Made by a program: the position numbers and the translations under genes
DNA from: Lacimicrobium sp. SS2-24
GTDB taxonomy: Bacteria; Pseudomonadota; Gammaproteobacteria; Enterobacterales; Alteromonadaceae
Assembly (NCBI RefSeq): GCF_002201535.1
Contig: NZ_NIWW01000003.1
Location: 62,001 to 126,000 of the forward strand
Direction of reading: 5' to 3'
Length of the DNA: 64,000 bases
Notes under the pieces: model-generated
Told to the model about the DNA's origin: nothing
Databases searched by the model: none
The model's input: only the letters and a program-made list of their open reading frames with translations
Shown here: one piece after another, positions 7,928-18,239 of the stretch
Position numbering within the stretch: position 1 is the first letter of the stretch
Layout of the letters: each line of letters opens with the position of its first letter

Positions 7928-8944
7928 ATGGGACTATTTGAACGCTATCTTTCGCTGTGGGTGGCTCTGTGTATTGCCGCCGGTGTGGTTTTGGGAAACC
8001 TGATCCCTGGTGTCTTTGCGCAGATTGCCGCGCTGGAATATGCCCATGTCAATCTGGTGGTGGCGGTGCTTATCTGGCTGATGATCTACCCCATTATGAT
8101 TCAGGTGGATTTCAGTGCCATTAAAGACGTCGGCAAAAAGCCCAAGGGGCTGGTGCTCACACTGATCATCAACTGGCTGATTAAACCTTTTACCATGGCG
8201 CTGTTGGGCTGGTTGTTCTTTAAAGGCCTGTTTGCTGACTTTGTCGATCCCCAGTCAGCCTCTGAATATATCGCCGGCATGATCCTGTTGGGCGTTGCCC
8301 CCTGTACTGCCATGGTCTTTATCTGGAGCCAACTCACCAAAGGCGATGCCAATTACACCCTGGTACAGGTCTCCGTCAATGATGTCATTATGATCTTTGC
8401 CTTTGCCCCAATCAGTGCCTTCTTGCTGGGGATCAGCGACATTCAGGTGCCCTGGGAGACCTTGCTGCTGTCCGTGGTGCTGTATGTGGTCTTGCCGTTG
8501 GTGGCGGGTGCCATCACCCGCAAAAAACTGGACCGTGGTGAGGATCACAGTCGTATTGATCGTTTCGTTAACCGTTTGAAACCCTGGTCCATTATTGGTC
8601 TGCTCGCTACAGTGGTTTTACTGTTCGGCTTTCAGGCCGAAACCATTATCAGCAAACCTTTGATTATTGTGCTGATTGCCATCCCACTGCTTGTTCAGAC
8701 CTATGGTATTTTTGCCATTGCCTATTTCGCGGCGAAAAAGTTAAAACTCCCTCATAATGTGGCCGCGCCCGCTTGCATGATTGGCACGTCTAACTTTTTT
8801 GAACTGGCCGTGGCCGTTGCCATTTCCCTGTTTGGCTTACATTCCGGTGCCGCTTTGGCCACGGTGGTGGGCGTATTGGTGGAAGTGCCGGTTATGCTCT
8901 CGCTGGTGTGGTTCGCCAACCGCACCCGTCACTGGTTTGCATAG
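7928..8944 (+). CDS. acr3: ACR3-family arsenite efflux permease
   Basis: The protein has 338 residues and about ten transmembrane helices. It starts at an ATG with AAGG upstream. Family marks include the conserved membrane cysteine in [10 protein letters not shown] (C126), [20 protein letters not shown] in the second loop, and [14 protein letters not shown] late in the protein. ACR3 exports arsenite using the proton motive force. It follows arsRCH and precedes an acetyltransferase gene by 17 bp, so the five genes very likely form one resistance unit. Confidence 0.93.
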   Translation: MGLFERYLSLWVALCIAAGVVLGNLIPGVFAQIAALEYAHVNLVVAVLIWLMIYPIMIQVDFSAIKDVGKKPKGLVLTLIINWLIKPFTMALLGWLFFKGLFADFVDPQSASEYIAGMILLGVAPCTAMVFIWSQLTKGDANYTLVQVSVNDVIMIFAFAPISAFLLGISDIQVPWETLLLSVVLYVVLPLVAGAITRKKLDRGEDHSRIDRFVNRLKPWSIIGLLATVVLLFGFQAETIISKPLIIVLIAIPLLVQTYGIFAIAYFAAKKLKLPHNVAAPACMIGTSNFFELAVAVAISLFGLHSGAALATVVGVLVEVPVMLSLVWFANRTRHWFA

Positions 8945-8961
8945 TCAGATAAGGTTTTATT

Positions 8962-9456
8962 GTGCAGATTCGCTACGCAAAAAAGTCGGATATCCCGGCG
9001 ATTCGCGACATCTACAACGCCGGTATCGCCTCAGGCACCGGCACCTTTGAAACGCGCCCCAGAAAAAATAAAGAGATTTCAGCCTGGCTCAAGGTTGATA
9101 ACCTCTATCCCTTGCTGGTGGCAGAACACAACGCTCAGGTGCTCGGTTTTGCCCGCTTGTTTGAGTACCGGCCCCGCCCATGCTATGCGGGCATAGCAGA
9201 GTTTTCCATTTATTTAGACGACACCGCCCAAGGCAAGGGAACAGGAACTCAGCTGCTAAGCGAGTTGCTATCAACTGCAACCATCTGGGGTTTTCATAAA
9301 GTGGTTTCGCGTATCTTTACCTTTAATCACGCCAGTCGTGCGCTGTGCAAAAAACTCGGTTTTCGTGAAGTGGGCATATACGAGAAACACGGTCAGATTG
9401 ATGGCAAGTGGCTGGATGTGGTGATTGTTGAGTACCTTACGGGCATCAACTCATAA
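8962..9456 (+). CDS. arsN1: ArsN1-type GNAT acetyltransferase
   Basis: The protein has 164 residues and begins with GTG. It is a phosphinothricin acetyltransferase-like GNAT protein: MQIRYAKKSDIPAIRDIYN at the start, the acetyl-CoA-binding loop around DDTAQGKGTGTQLL, and the family ending FREVGIYEKHGQIDGKWLDV. ArsN1 members acetylate the organoarsenical antibiotic arsinothricin or the related phosphinothricin. The position directly after acr3 supports the ArsN assignment over generic pat. Substrate choice remains inference. A broken relative of this gene lies at 15370-15598. Confidence 0.82.
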   Translation: MQIRYAKKSDIPAIRDIYNAGIASGTGTFETRPRKNKEISAWLKVDNLYPLLVAEHNAQVLGFARLFEYRPRPCYAGIAEFSIYLDDTAQGKGTGTQLLSELLSTATIWGFHKVVSRIFTFNHASRALCKKLGFREVGIYEKHGQIDGKWLDVVIVEYLTGINS

Positions 9457-9489
9457 CCCCTTTCCAGTTAACCATCTGCGCGCTTTTCC

Positions 9490-9529
9490 CCCGCCTGAGA
9501 GTACTTTGCGACTTACCGCTTCAGGCGGG
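9490..9529. terminator. probable terminator hairpin after arsN1
   Basis: The inverted repeat CCCGCCTGA (9490-9498) / TCAGGCGGG (9521-9529) has a 22-nt loop. It lies between converging genes. No T-run follows, so termination strength is uncertain. Confidence 0.45.
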
Positions 9530-9539
9530 TGGTGAACGC

Positions 9540-9914
9540 TTAAAAAGTATATCGGACGGTAACCGGATGGTGATCACCAGACTTCACCTTCACCAGCACC
9601 TTGGCACCATCGGGAATGTTAATATCGGCGCACATCTTATTCTCGCCGGCGGGGTGTAACACCGCATCCGCTTTGCTGCCTTTATCCAGAACCATAATGG
9701 TTCCGCTCATCACTTTAGTCTGATATGGCTCACCATGATCGCTGATGTAGAGGGCCACAGCCTGTTTCTCTCTGACCAGCTCAAATACCAGCTCGTGCTC
9801 GAGCTGAACCACGCCACCATGTTGAGGCTCAGGGCTACCATGGCCCAGCGCCGGAGGGATTAACAGTAACGACGCAGCGCATAATAAGCCTGAAACTAAC
9901 GACAAATTCTTCAT
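9540..9914 (-). CDS. periplasmic accessory protein of the metal efflux cluster
   Basis: The protein has 124 residues with a good GGAG site. The signal peptide is MKNLSLVSGLLCAASLLL...ALG. The mature part starts HGSPEPQHGGVVQLEHELVF and ends with GDHHPVTVRYTF, so His residues mark both ends, as expected for a metal-binding chaperone. It is the last gene of the RND efflux operon, 50 bp after the pump gene. I do not recognise a named family. Confidence 0.7.
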   Translation of the reverse strand: MKNLSLVSGLLCAASLLLIPPALGHGSPEPQHGGVVQLEHELVFELVREKQAVALYISDHGEPYQTKVMSGTIMVLDKGSKADAVLHPAGENKMCADINIPDGAKVLVKVKSGDHHPVTVRYTF

Positions 9915-9964
9915 TTTTTCTCCAGTCTATGTGGGCACACTTGTACAGGGCGTTGCCATTGGCC

Positions 9965-12900
9965 CTAAACCATGTCTTGTTCCTTACGCCTTTGCCAGTT
10001 GCGGGTCGGGCGTTCCCCGAACAATCGATACAATAGTGGGGTCAGCATAATATCCAGTAAAGTTGAACTCAGCAGACCGGCAAAAATGACAATAGCCACC
10101 GGGTGCAAAATTTCCTTCCCGGGCTCATCTGCTGCGGCCAGAATAGGAATCAGTGCAAAAGCCGTGACCATCGATGTCATCATCACAGGAGAAAGACGCT
10201 CCTGAGCACCGCGCACAATCAGATGTGTGTTGAATTGCTCGCCTTCAAAGCGAATCAGGTTCAGATAATGACTGATCTTGAGTATGCCATTTCTCGACGC
10301 TATTCCCGTCAAAGTGATGAAGCCTACCACCGATGCCACCGATAAGGGCGTTCCGGTCAGCCACATTGCGGCCACAGCCCCCACCAAAGCCATGGGCAGG
10401 CTGCACATGATAATGCTGGCAAAAACAACAGATTGGTAGCGCAGATACAACACCAGATAGATCATTAGAAAGGAAATCAGTGACAGGATGACGAGCAACC
10501 GCATCGCCTGCTCCTGAGCAAGAAACTGTCCTTCGATGCTGATAAAGCTCTCAGCCGGCAACTGCACCTCATTCACTTGCTGCCTGACCTGCTCCAATAA
10601 CTGCTCAACATCGACGTTTTCACTGTTGGCAAATAACACCAGTCGACGACGCCCGTTTTCACGCAGAATTTGATTGGGCCCATCAGTCAGCTCAATATCA
10701 GCGATGGCAGAAACCGGAATGGCTCCGGCAGGAGAGTCAATTAAGGTTGATGCCAGGGCCTCGGGGGTGCGATTGGCATCATTTAAACGCAATACCAGTG
10801 CGTGACGTTTAATTCCGTCGATCACATCTTCGATATGCTCCCCCTCTGTCAGCATCGACAGTCGCCTTAATGCTTCTCCCGGTGTCAGTCCGTATTGACT
10901 GAGCTGATTGTGGCGCAAGCGCACACTTATCTGTGGAATCAGAACCTGCTGCTCGACGTTAATATCAACCAGGCCAGGAATGCCCGCGATCCTGTCTCTT
11001 AGCTCCTGTGCACTGGCGCGCAGCGCATCCAAATTCTCACCAAAGATCTTAATCACGAGCTGCGCACGCACACCGGATAGAAGATGATCCAGCCGATGTG
11101 AAATCGGTTGGCCAATGGTCACCTGTGCTGGCAACACACTGAGCTTTTCACGGATCTCTTGCATGATGGTTTCTCGGGAGCGCTCTGACTCCTCCAGGTC
11201 TACATCAATCTCGGATGCATGCACGCCCTGCGCATGCTCATCCAGTTCCGCGCGACCCGTTCGTCGCCCCACGCCAGTGACTTCGGGTACACTTAACAAC
11301 AAAGACTCTGCCAACTGTCCCATCCGGTTTGATTCCTCAAGGGACGTGCCCGGCTTGTACAGCACGCCTAATACCAGTGAACCCTCATTGAAAGAAGGCA
11401 GGAAGGCTTTGGGGAAAAACGCCACCGAAGAAGCACTTATCAATGCGATGATTGCGGCACTGCCAAGCAGTGGCCGGGCTCTGGGCAGCGCCCATTGCAG
11501 CCATGCTGCCTGCCACTTTTTCAACAGGCTCACCGCTTTGCTGTCACCCTTATGCAGCGTTTTCATACCGGGCAAAAGGTAGTAACAGAGTACCGGTGTC
11601 ACTGTCATCGAGACGACCAGTGAGGCCAGAATTGCCACAATGTAAGCCACACCCAGAGGCGTGAACAGGCGCCCTTCAATTCCCGGTAACGCAAACAGAG
11701 GTAAAAACACCAGCACCACAATGGTGGTGGCATAAACGATCCCCGAACGCACCTCCACACTGGCATGCCAGACCACGTCAAAAACTGAGCGGGGCTTGGC
11801 GGCTTTTGCATTTTGCTTGAGTCGGCGCAAAATGTTTTCCACATCCACAACGGAATCGTCAACCAGTTCGCCAATGGCAATGGCCAGTCCCCCCAAGGTC
11901 ATCACATTAATCGACTGCCCCAACCATTTGAAGATCAGTACCGTCATCGTCAGCGAGAGCGGAATGGCTAACAGTGAGATGAGTGTTGTTCTGCCAGACA
12001 AGAGGAAGGCAAATAGCACAATCACGACCAGAATCGCACCATCCCGAAGGGCCTGAGTCACGTTATTCACCGATGCGGTAATAAAGTCCGCCTGGCGAAA
12101 AAGTACTTGTGGTTGCGCTATGCCTGGCGGCAGTCCCCCTTCGAGTTCGGCAAGGGCAGATTCGATGTCCTCTGTCAGGGCTACCGTATCCGTGCCGGGT
12201 TGCTTCTGGACATTGATAACGACCGCCGGCTGGCCATTAAAACCGCCATCGCCGCGCTTTTCTGCGGCCGAATAGCTCACCCCTGCTACCTGCTCCAGTC
12301 GAATTGCAAAGCCATCGCGCCAGTCAATGGCCAGCTGTCTGAGATCATTAAGATCCAGGGTTCTGCCCTGATGACGAATCAGGTATTCGCGCTGATTCAA
12401 ATCAATAAATCCGCCGCCTCTGTTACCGGCAAAATCGCGCAGGGCCTCTCTGATCTGGGGCAAGGTAATGCCCAATGCCCGCATCCTGACACTATTGGGA
12501 GCCACACGGTATTGTCTGACTTCTCCGCCAATCGGAATAACCTGTGAGACGCCGGGGATCGATAGTAGTCTGGGGCGCAATACGAAGTCGGCATATTCCC
12601 TGGCCTGCATAGGATCACCGGAGGCCTCATCGGCAAGGGGCAGAGCGATAAGCATAATTTCACCCATAATCGATGACACTGGCCCCATAACCGGAGACAA
12701 GTCCCCCGGCAATTGCTCTGCTGCCAGACCGAGGCGCTCGGAGACCAGTTGGCGATTGCGGTAAATATCTGTATCCCAGGCAAACTCAACATAGATGATC
12801 GATAGTCCAACACCAGAGGTTGAGCGAATACGGGTGACACCGCTGACACCGTTTAGCATGTTCTCCAGAGGATAGGTAACCAGCTGCTCTACCTCTTCGG

Positions 12901-13072
12901 GGGCCATGCCTCCTGCCTCAGTCAGTATGGTGATCACGGGTTTGTTCAGATCGGGAAACACATCTACCGATAAAGAACGTCCCTGCCAGAATCCGTACAA
13001 TACGACGACCATGGCAACCACCAGGACTAATATGCGGTTCTTCAGACTGGTTTTGACCAATGCATTGAACAT
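9965..13072 (-). CDS. heavy-metal RND efflux pump, CzcA/CusA type
   Basis: The protein has 1035 residues, the normal length for HME-RND inner-membrane pumps. The N-terminus shows [24 protein letters not shown] and the family marker [16 protein letters not shown]. The transmembrane helix 4 motif is [16 protein letters not shown], with two Asp residues in place of the DFG...DGA...EN pattern of zinc/cobalt CzcA. The metal is therefore not predictable from that motif alone. The AGGAG site for its ATG lies in the last codons of the adaptor gene upstream. Proton-driven export of a divalent or monovalent metal is expected. Confidence 0.88.
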   Translation of the reverse strand: MFNALVKTSLKNRILVLVVAMVVVLYGFWQGRSLSVDVFPDLNKPVITILTEAGGMAPEEVEQLVTYPLENMLNGVSGVTRIRSTSGVGLSIIYVEFAWDTDIYRNRQLVSERLGLAAEQLPGDLSPVMGPVSSIMGEIMLIALPLADEASGDPMQAREYADFVLRPRLLSIPGVSQVIPIGGEVRQYRVAPNSVRMRALGITLPQIREALRDFAGNRGGGFIDLNQREYLIRHQGRTLDLNDLRQLAIDWRDGFAIRLEQVAGVSYSAAEKRGDGGFNGQPAVVINVQKQPGTDTVALTEDIESALAELEGGLPPGIAQPQVLFRQADFITASVNNVTQALRDGAILVVIVLFAFLLSGRTTLISLLAIPLSLTMTVLIFKWLGQSINVMTLGGLAIAIGELVDDSVVDVENILRRLKQNAKAAKPRSVFDVVWHASVEVRSGIVYATTIVVLVFLPLFALPGIEGRLFTPLGVAYIVAILASLVVSMTVTPVLCYYLLPGMKTLHKGDSKAVSLLKKWQAAWLQWALPRARPLLGSAAIIALISASSVAFFPKAFLPSFNEGSLVLGVLYKPGTSLEESNRMGQLAESLLLSVPEVTGVGRRTGRAELDEHAQGVHASEIDVDLEESERSRETIMQEIREKLSVLPAQVTIGQPISHRLDHLLSGVRAQLVIKIFGENLDALRASAQELRDRIAGIPGLVDINVEQQVLIPQISVRLRHNQLSQYGLTPGEALRRLSMLTEGEHIEDVIDGIKRHALVLRLNDANRTPEALASTLIDSPAGAIPVSAIADIELTDGPNQILRENGRRRLVLFANSENVDVEQLLEQVRQQVNEVQLPAESFISIEGQFLAQEQAMRLLVILSLISFLMIYLVLYLRYQSVVFASIIMCSLPMALVGAVAAMWLTGTPLSVASVVGFITLTGIASRNGILKISHYLNLIRFEGEQFNTHLIVRGAQERLSPVMMTSMVTAFALIPILAAADEPGKEILHPVAIVIFAGLLSSTLLDIMLTPLLYRLFGERPTRNWQRRKEQDMV

Positions 13073-13080
13073 AAGCGCTC

Positions 13081-14196
13081 CTAGCGAACCTGGTTAAGTA
13101 AAGACGTCCCGTCTACCACCACCCGGTTATCGATACCGAGGCCTCGGGTTATCACCACTTTGGCATCGCCAATAGACTGATACTCAACCACCTGAGGCAT
13201 AAAACGCCGTGCTGATACCTTTATCCATACCACATCCAGGTTATTCGCATTTCTGACCACGGCTTCGGCAGGCAATACAATGCCTTCCAGTTCCTCGCTA
13301 CTCTCTGCGAGCACTGTTACCGGCAGATCTATTGGCAAGGGCGACGCAGTTGTTTCACCGGTGGTGGCTAATTCAAAATGCAGTTGTAACATTCCGGCTG
13401 TCAGCTTTGGAGAATTGCCAATAAAATCGAGGCGACTGCCAGGGAAGCCTTCTAGGGTTGCTGTTTTAAACCTTTCTGGTAGCCGGGTATTGTCACTTAA
13501 CGCATAGATCATGCGCTGCTGTGGCTGAACAATTTCAAACAGGGTGGTTCCTGCCTCCACCCACATGCCATTACTTACCTGATGATTGATCAGTATCCCT
13601 GATATCGGTGCGGTCAGCGGCTGCGGTTTTTCCAGTCCCTGCGACAGCTGTATTTCTCTGTCTACCAGACTCCTAAGCTGAGTCTGTAACTGTTCAAGCG
13701 TCTGTCTGGAGGCCAGTTCCCCCAACTCTTCAAGCCTTGCCACATCGCGACGGGTTTGCTCTATCTGGTTACGAAGGCTAAGCAGTTCGCCGGTCTGGCT
13801 GGCCAGCTCATAGGCACTGTCCTGATAGCTGATCATGGCAAGTACCTCACCGGCCGAAACCTCAGTACCACTTAATGGGATGCCCGCTTTAGGTGCCTTT
13901 ACTCGTCCGTCTGTACCAGGCTGAACCAGTGAGTGATATCGCGGATTGGCCCTGACTACTGCGGGCAATCTGATACGTTTATTCACAACAGAGTCAGTAA
14001 CCAGTTGAGTGCGAATACCCAGTTTAGCCTGGTCCGGCATGGGTATGAGTACAGAACCGTCTGCTTGTCTGCCCATGGCAGAAACCTTTGCGCTGCCATC
14101 ATCAGTGATATGCTGACCATCAGGACCATGCGCCCCGGGTGCTGCAGCAACCGCCCCCATATATGCCGAAAAAATCAAAGCGAGTAAGGATCTCAT
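13081..14196 (-). CDS. RND periplasmic adaptor (membrane fusion protein), CzcB/CusB type
   Basis: The protein has 371 residues. The signal peptide is followed at once by [12 protein letters not shown], a His-containing motif also found in the neighbouring protein encoded at 14193-14819. Next come the lipoyl/hairpin region ([24 protein letters not shown], coiled coil about 128-185 with [20 protein letters not shown]) and beta-barrel segments. The adaptor links the inner-membrane pump to an outer-membrane channel. No channel gene is present in this cluster. The start overlaps the upstream stop by 4 nt. Confidence 0.88.
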   Translation of the reverse strand: MRSLLALIFSAYMGAVAAAPGAHGPDGQHITDDGSAKVSAMGRQADGSVLIPMPDQAKLGIRTQLVTDSVVNKRIRLPAVVRANPRYHSLVQPGTDGRVKAPKAGIPLSGTEVSAGEVLAMISYQDSAYELASQTGELLSLRNQIEQTRRDVARLEELGELASRQTLEQLQTQLRSLVDREIQLSQGLEKPQPLTAPISGILINHQVSNGMWVEAGTTLFEIVQPQQRMIYALSDNTRLPERFKTATLEGFPGSRLDFIGNSPKLTAGMLQLHFELATTGETTASPLPIDLPVTVLAESSEELEGIVLPAEAVVRNANNLDVVWIKVSARRFMPQVVEYQSIGDAKVVITRGLGIDNRVVVDGTSLLNQVR

Positions 14197-14819
14197 TGCC
14201 GGCTCCCCCTGCGCTTTCCCATCAAAAAACCACCCAGGAATGTGATGGCAACCAACAGCACTAACCAGATGAACCGGGAATAGTCATGGTCGTGCTCCTC
14301 ATTGTGGTTATGCTGTGCATCATCAGCAGCATGGGGCTGTGGTGTCATCAGGGTGGCACTGAGCAGGTCCCCCGTCTGCGCAGTTAAAATGGTCAGGATC
14401 AGTGTGTGCTCGCCGGGCTGATGCAATGTCTTTAATAGTGTCTCATCATCAATCCGATAAGCCTGAGTGTCAGCATCATAGGTGGCCATTAAGGCGCGCC
14501 CCTGGCTCTCTACTTCGATACTCGCCCCGGCAACAGCAACATTGGTCGCATAGTCATGCAAATAGATTAGCAAGTGCTCACTTCTTAACTGCCCCCCAAC
14601 CTCAAAAGTTTCGGTGAGCGCCTCAAAGGACGGATGAATTTCGCCACTAGGGCCTGTCTCAGCCTGTATATGTTGGCCATCGGGCCCATGGGCTCCTGGC
14701 GCCGCACTTACCGACACCGCAAAAATCAGCAACACACTTGCTATTAGCACAAGGCGACTTAGCAATATGATGAACGGAGGCTTGCTCCCCCCGACTAAAG
14801 AAAGTTTTGATAGAACCAC
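14193..14819 (-). CDS. membrane-anchored His-rich accessory protein of the metal efflux operon
   Basis: The frame has 208 residues. The GTG start at 14819 is uncertain, because no strong Shine-Dalgarno site is visible. There is a signal/anchor around residues 18-40 ending [17 protein letters not shown] soluble Ig-like beta domain (about 70-165) with EHLLIYLHDYATNVAVAGAS follows, then a His/Asp cluster HNHNEEHDHD and a C-terminal membrane helix ending MGKRRGSRQ. The His cluster just outside the membrane suggests metal capture for the pump. It is the first gene of the adaptor-pump operon and is not a family I recognise. Confidence 0.72.
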   Translation of the reverse strand: MVLSKLSLVGGSKPPFIILLSRLVLIASVLLIFAVSVSAAPGAHGPDGQHIQAETGPSGEIHPSFEALTETFEVGGQLRSEHLLIYLHDYATNVAVAGASIEVESQGRALMATYDADTQAYRIDDETLLKTLHQPGEHTLILTILTAQTGDLLSATLMTPQPHAADDAQHNHNEEHDHDYSRFIWLVLLVAITFLGGFLMGKRRGSRQ

Positions 14820-14909
14820 TTTGATAACCTGAAAAACATTTTAAAAAAACATCGGACGCCGTGGCAAAAAGTGTCCACAGCCAGGCACGGTTTGTATAAA
14901 ACCGTACTG

Positions 14910-14940
14910 AAAAAAATCAGGATAAGGCAAAAATGCCTGA
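14910..14940 (-). terminator. intrinsic terminator after the small His-rich gene
   Basis: On the minus strand a TCAGG...CCTGA stem with an inner GGCA/TGCC pairing is followed by seven T. It separates the small gene at 14942 from the efflux operon downstream. A second hairpin, ACGGTTT-gtata-AAACCGT, lies at 14887-14905. Confidence 0.65.
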
Positions 14941-14941
14941 G

Positions 14942-15301
14942 TCAGGCGCGAGGTGGAGGAAAAAGATGTCGGAGGAAGGGAGACTCCCACAAGACCTTAT
15001 CGGCCATGACCCGTGCACTTGCACAAGGCGCTTCAAAGAAGGTCGGCAACATCATTAAAATGCCGGTCACACTGGAGTCATGCTGCGGATTACTGTGCTC
15101 GTAAGCTTCATCAGAGTAACTGATGGAAACACTTTCCGTCTCTGACGTTTCATGTGTGTGAGACTGCCCGAGATGATGCAACCACTGATGGATCTGGTCA
15201 CTAACGTGCTCATGAGACTGACTGTCAGGCAGCAGTGCCACCGACTGTAAGCCCATTAAACACACCAGCAGAAGCGCAAACCCTTTGTGTAACATCAGCA
15301 T
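14942..15301 (-). CDS. small His-rich exported protein
   Basis: The protein has 119 residues if started at the ATG at 15301 (a GTG at 15334 is also possible). The hydrophobic start MLMLHKGFALLLVCLMGLQS leads to a His-rich stretch, HEHVSDQIHQWLHHLGQSHTH. The C-terminal part is FLRHLFPPPRA. Proteins of this kind sit beside metal efflux genes in related genomes, and their role is unknown. It has its own terminator, so it may be regulated separately. Confidence 0.6.
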   Translation of the reverse strand: MLMLHKGFALLLVCLMGLQSVALLPDSQSHEHVSDQIHQWLHHLGQSHTHETSETESVSISYSDEAYEHSNPQHDSSVTGILMMLPTFFEAPCASARVMADKVLWESPFLRHLFPPPRA

Positions 15302-15369
15302 ATCTTGTTGGTTACCTGAAGCAGAGCCTAACACTGTGCCTCAGGCGTAGCAAAAAATAGTCTCACTGC

Positions 15370-15598
15370 CCCTGATGATTAACACAACAACAGTAACCTG
15401 TTTTCATAAACTCATCTCACTGATATTCACTTCTCATCAGGCCGGTCAGGCCCTGTATAAGAAAATCGGCTTTCATGATTTGTAGGGATGCATGAGAAGC
15501 ATCGCAAGATTGACGGCACGTGGCTGGATATCGTGATTGTAGAATATCTCACCGACCGCCAGGATGACGGTCGGCAGAAAAGCAATATTACACTCTGA
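15370..15598 (+). pseudogene. broken 3' remnant of an ArsN/PAT-like acetyltransferase
   Basis: In one frame the region encodes NTTTVTCFHKLISLIFTS then HQAGQALYKKIGFHD. This aligns with the C-terminal third of arsN1 in this window (WGFHKVVSRIFTF..., ASRALCKKLGF). A TAG then interrupts. After a frame change the match continues as GMHEKHRKIDGTWLDIVIVEYLT, against arsN1 IYEKHGQIDGKWLDVVIVEYLT. The 5' two thirds are absent. The frameshift lies near 15477-15483 (GAT-TT-GTA). The last 11 bp overlap the 3' end of the chemoreceptor gene. The metal cluster separates it from the intact copy. Confidence 0.85.
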
Positions 15599-17213
15599 AC
15601 GTCGCGACCTGGCGGTGCAGCTTTTCGGCCAGCTCTGCCAGCTCACTGCTTGCCTCGGCGTTTTGCTGAGAACTCTCTGTCACCATACTGATACTGCTGC
15701 TGAATTCATTAATATTGGCACTGATCTCATTGGCCACAGTGGTCTGCTCTTCTGTTGCGGTAGAGACCTGCACATTCATATCGGAAATTTCCGAGATGGC
15801 GCTCATGATGTCTTCCAGCACGGCGGAAGACTCAGAGGCATGGCCGACACTATCTTCGGCTCTTTGCTGCGCGGTTCCCATACTTTCTACCGCTTCTTTA
15901 GCCGCCACCTGAAGCTTGCTGATCATGTCGCTGATGGATTCAGTGGCTTTTTGCGTGTTGTGTGCCAGCTGTCTGACCTCATCAGCGACCACCGCAAAGC
16001 CACGACCCGAGTCACCGGCTCTGGCCGCTTCAATGGCTGCATTGAGCGCCAGTAGATTGGTTTGCTCGGCCACATTCTGAATCATCTGTACCACCTGATT
16101 AATCTCGTTAGCCTGATTATGCAGTTGCTGGATCACCCCGCTGCTGTTATCAACGACTTCAGATAAGGCATTAATAGACTGGATATTTTGTTTTACCTTG
16201 TTCTGGCCAAGTTGTGCTTGTTCATCGGCGCTGTTGGCTTTTTGTGACGTGATCAGTGCATTTTGCGCCACTTCCTGTATTGCCGCGCTCATCTGAGTCA
16301 CCGCAGTGGCTATCTGTGTGGTCTGATGCTCCTGCTCTGTCGCCGTCGTCGCCACCTGGCTACTGATATTGTGCATTTGTTCTGCTGCCGCCGAGAGCGT
16401 GGTGGAGGCCTGGGCGACGTCTGTTACTAGGGTATGCAAACGCTCCACCATTTTATTGAAGCCGCTGGCCGTCTCAGCAATTTCATCTTTTCCTGTGACC
16501 CTGGCGCGCATGGTCAGATTAGCTGTATCACCAATATCAATAATGGTATTGCGCAAACTGGACAGAGGGCCCTGAATAGAGCGATAGATCCAGATAGCGA
16601 CCCAGGTCATCAACCCCAATACCACCAAAATCATGACAATGAAAAAGGTACGGGTAGACTGATATTCCTCTTCTGATTGCTGCAGAAATTTGGCGGCTTC
16701 AGATTGCTGAAGGTTTATGAGTTTATGATAACTGCTGCTCAGAGGGTCAAATACCTCATACAGTTCCCTGACAAATTGCTGATGTTCCATACTCATCAGG
16801 GCGTTAGCAGCGAGCATTTGCCGGTAGCGCTGGATCTGCCCTTTCACCGGTTTAAGATGACGCTCAGCCTCATCCACCAGACGTTCTTCTTCACTTGTCA
16901 GTTTGGTGGTCAGGTAGGCTCTCCATTCCTGGTCAGCGGTTTGTTCTGCCTGTTGCATGCGTCGTTTCAGATCATCGGCACCGATAATACCCGCGCGGTA
17001 CTTGTGCAGAATATCCACAATTTCTACCGCATAGTTATCCGATACCACTTTAATCTGCCGCAACGGCACGACCCGATCATGATAAAGACTGCCGATTCCC
17101 TGATTTAGTGTACTGAGAACCGATAACGCGAAGAGTGCAGCAATAACTAGAAAAGCAATCGGAAGCGCAGCCAGAATGGCCAGTCTAAGACGTACAGACA
17201 GTTGATTTAACAT
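15588..17213 (-). CDS. methyl-accepting chemotaxis protein
   Basis: The protein has 541 residues from the ATG at 17213. A membrane helix (about 10-30) is followed by a periplasmic four-helix-bundle sensor (to ~190), a second membrane helix with [20 protein letters not shown], a HAMP domain, and a cytoplasmic signalling hairpin carrying [20 protein letters not shown]. The ligand is not predictable. The protein lacks a C-terminal NWETF-type pentapeptide and ends [10 protein letters not shown]. It is a single gene with no che genes nearby. Confidence 0.92.
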   Translation of the reverse strand: MLNQLSVRLRLAILAALPIAFLVIAALFALSVLSTLNQGIGSLYHDRVVPLRQIKVVSDNYAVEIVDILHKYRAGIIGADDLKRRMQQAEQTADQEWRAYLTTKLTSEEERLVDEAERHLKPVKGQIQRYRQMLAANALMSMEHQQFVRELYEVFDPLSSSYHKLINLQQSEAAKFLQQSEEEYQSTRTFFIVMILVVLGLMTWVAIWIYRSIQGPLSSLRNTIIDIGDTANLTMRARVTGKDEIAETASGFNKMVERLHTLVTDVAQASTTLSAAAEQMHNISSQVATTATEQEHQTTQIATAVTQMSAAIQEVAQNALITSQKANSADEQAQLGQNKVKQNIQSINALSEVVDNSSGVIQQLHNQANEINQVVQMIQNVAEQTNLLALNAAIEAARAGDSGRGFAVVADEVRQLAHNTQKATESISDMISKLQVAAKEAVESMGTAQQRAEDSVGHASESSAVLEDIMSAISEISDMNVQVSTATEEQTTVANEISANINEFSSSISMVTESSQQNAEASSELAELAEKLHRQVATFRV

Positions 17214-17327
17214 GATTTTTTCTCTGCTCAGGGGAAGGTCCCTGAACAAAGCATAATCCAACTTTGCAACAATTCGACTTAAAATGTTAATTATTTGATC
17301 ATTATCTACGCCGGAGCATACCCGCCC

Positions 17328-17352
17328 AAAAAAATGCCGGGAAACCCCGGCA
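17328..17352 (-). terminator. intrinsic terminator after the usp gene
   Basis: Read on the minus strand, TGCCGGG/CCCGGCA form a 7-bp stem followed by a run of T. It ends the SulP-USP operon. Confidence 0.8.
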
Positions 17353-17375
17353 CATCTATCTCATCCTTGCGCAGC

Positions 17376-18239
17376 CTAGCGCAATAGCAACAGCGGGATC
17401 TTCGAGTGATTAAGCATTTTCAGGGTAAAGCTGCCCAGCAGCATTTCCCTCAAGCGGCCATGCCCGAAGGAGCCCATGACGATCATCTGAATGTCATGCT
17501 CCTGCTGATAATTCAGCAACTGCTTTTCCGCATCCCCATGCAGTTTCGCGGTGACCACATCCAGACCCGCCTTATTCAGACGAGCCTCTGCATCAGCCAG
17601 TAATTTGTCCGCCTTGGTATCATCTTTAGTGACATGAACCAGGTGACATTGCATGCCCTCATACAAGGGACTGGTGACCAGATAATTCAGTGCTTTTTCC
17701 GCCGCTTCGCTGCCGTCATAGGCCAGCATAATATGCTGAGGCTCAGCAAAATCCTGATTCACAATGAGAATGGGTTTGTGCAGCGCACGAAGAATACTTT
17801 CGATATGAAAACCCAATCCCTCATCAGACTGATGTTCTTCACCACGCACCCCCAGCACCAGTACGCGGATGTATTCTTCCATCTCCACCAATGTCTCTGT
17901 CAGGCTGCCATGGCGCTGACACAACTGCGCGTTATCAATGCCGGCGGCTTTGACTCTGTCATTGGCCGCTTCGAGCATATGCTTCCCCTGTTCGAGCAGG
18001 ATTTTACTGCGCTTGGCTTCCAGTTCGGTGAGTTCTTCGAGTAGGTGCTCCCGGCTGCCGAGCCCAATACTACCGGTTAAATCGGCTGCTGCGGGCGGCT
18101 CACGATGCTCCAGGTTATGCAATAGTTTGAGTGGCACGTCCACCCGTTTGGCAATCCAGGCGGCATAGTCGGCGACAGCAGCGCTGATGGGTGAACCGTC
18201 AATCCCTGCCAGGACCAGCGCTTTGTTACTCTGGCTCAT
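17376..18239 (-). CDS. tandem-domain universal stress protein
   Basis: The protein has 287 residues with two USP domains (about 1-145 and 155-287). The second domain keeps the ATP-binding pattern: GSFGHGRLREMLLGSFT near the C-terminus and a DGS loop in LAYDGSEAAEKALN. The first is more degenerate (VLGVRGEEHQSDEG). It overlaps the upstream transporter gene by one base (TAATG), so the two are co-translated. The USP is probably a cytoplasmic regulator or partner of that transporter; this is inference. Confidence 0.9.
   Translation of the reverse strand: MSQSNKALVLAGIDGSPISAAVADYAAWIAKRVDVPLKLLHNLEHREPPAAADLTGSIGLGSREHLLEELTELEAKRSKILLEQGKHMLEAANDRVKAAGIDNAQLCQRHGSLTETLVEMEEYIRVLVLGVRGEEHQSDEGLGFHIESILRALHKPILIVNQDFAEPQHIMLAYDGSEAAEKALNYLVTSPLYEGMQCHLVHVTKDDTKADKLLADAEARLNKAGLDVVTAKLHGDAEKQLLNYQQEHDIQMIVMGSFGHGRLREMLLGSFTLKMLNHSKIPLLLLR

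Noticed and set aside
15564-16055. A 163-codon plus-strand frame across the chemoreceptor 3' end
   Set aside because: It is antisense to the highly conserved signalling hairpin. The real plus-strand signal here is the acetyltransferase remnant, in other frames.
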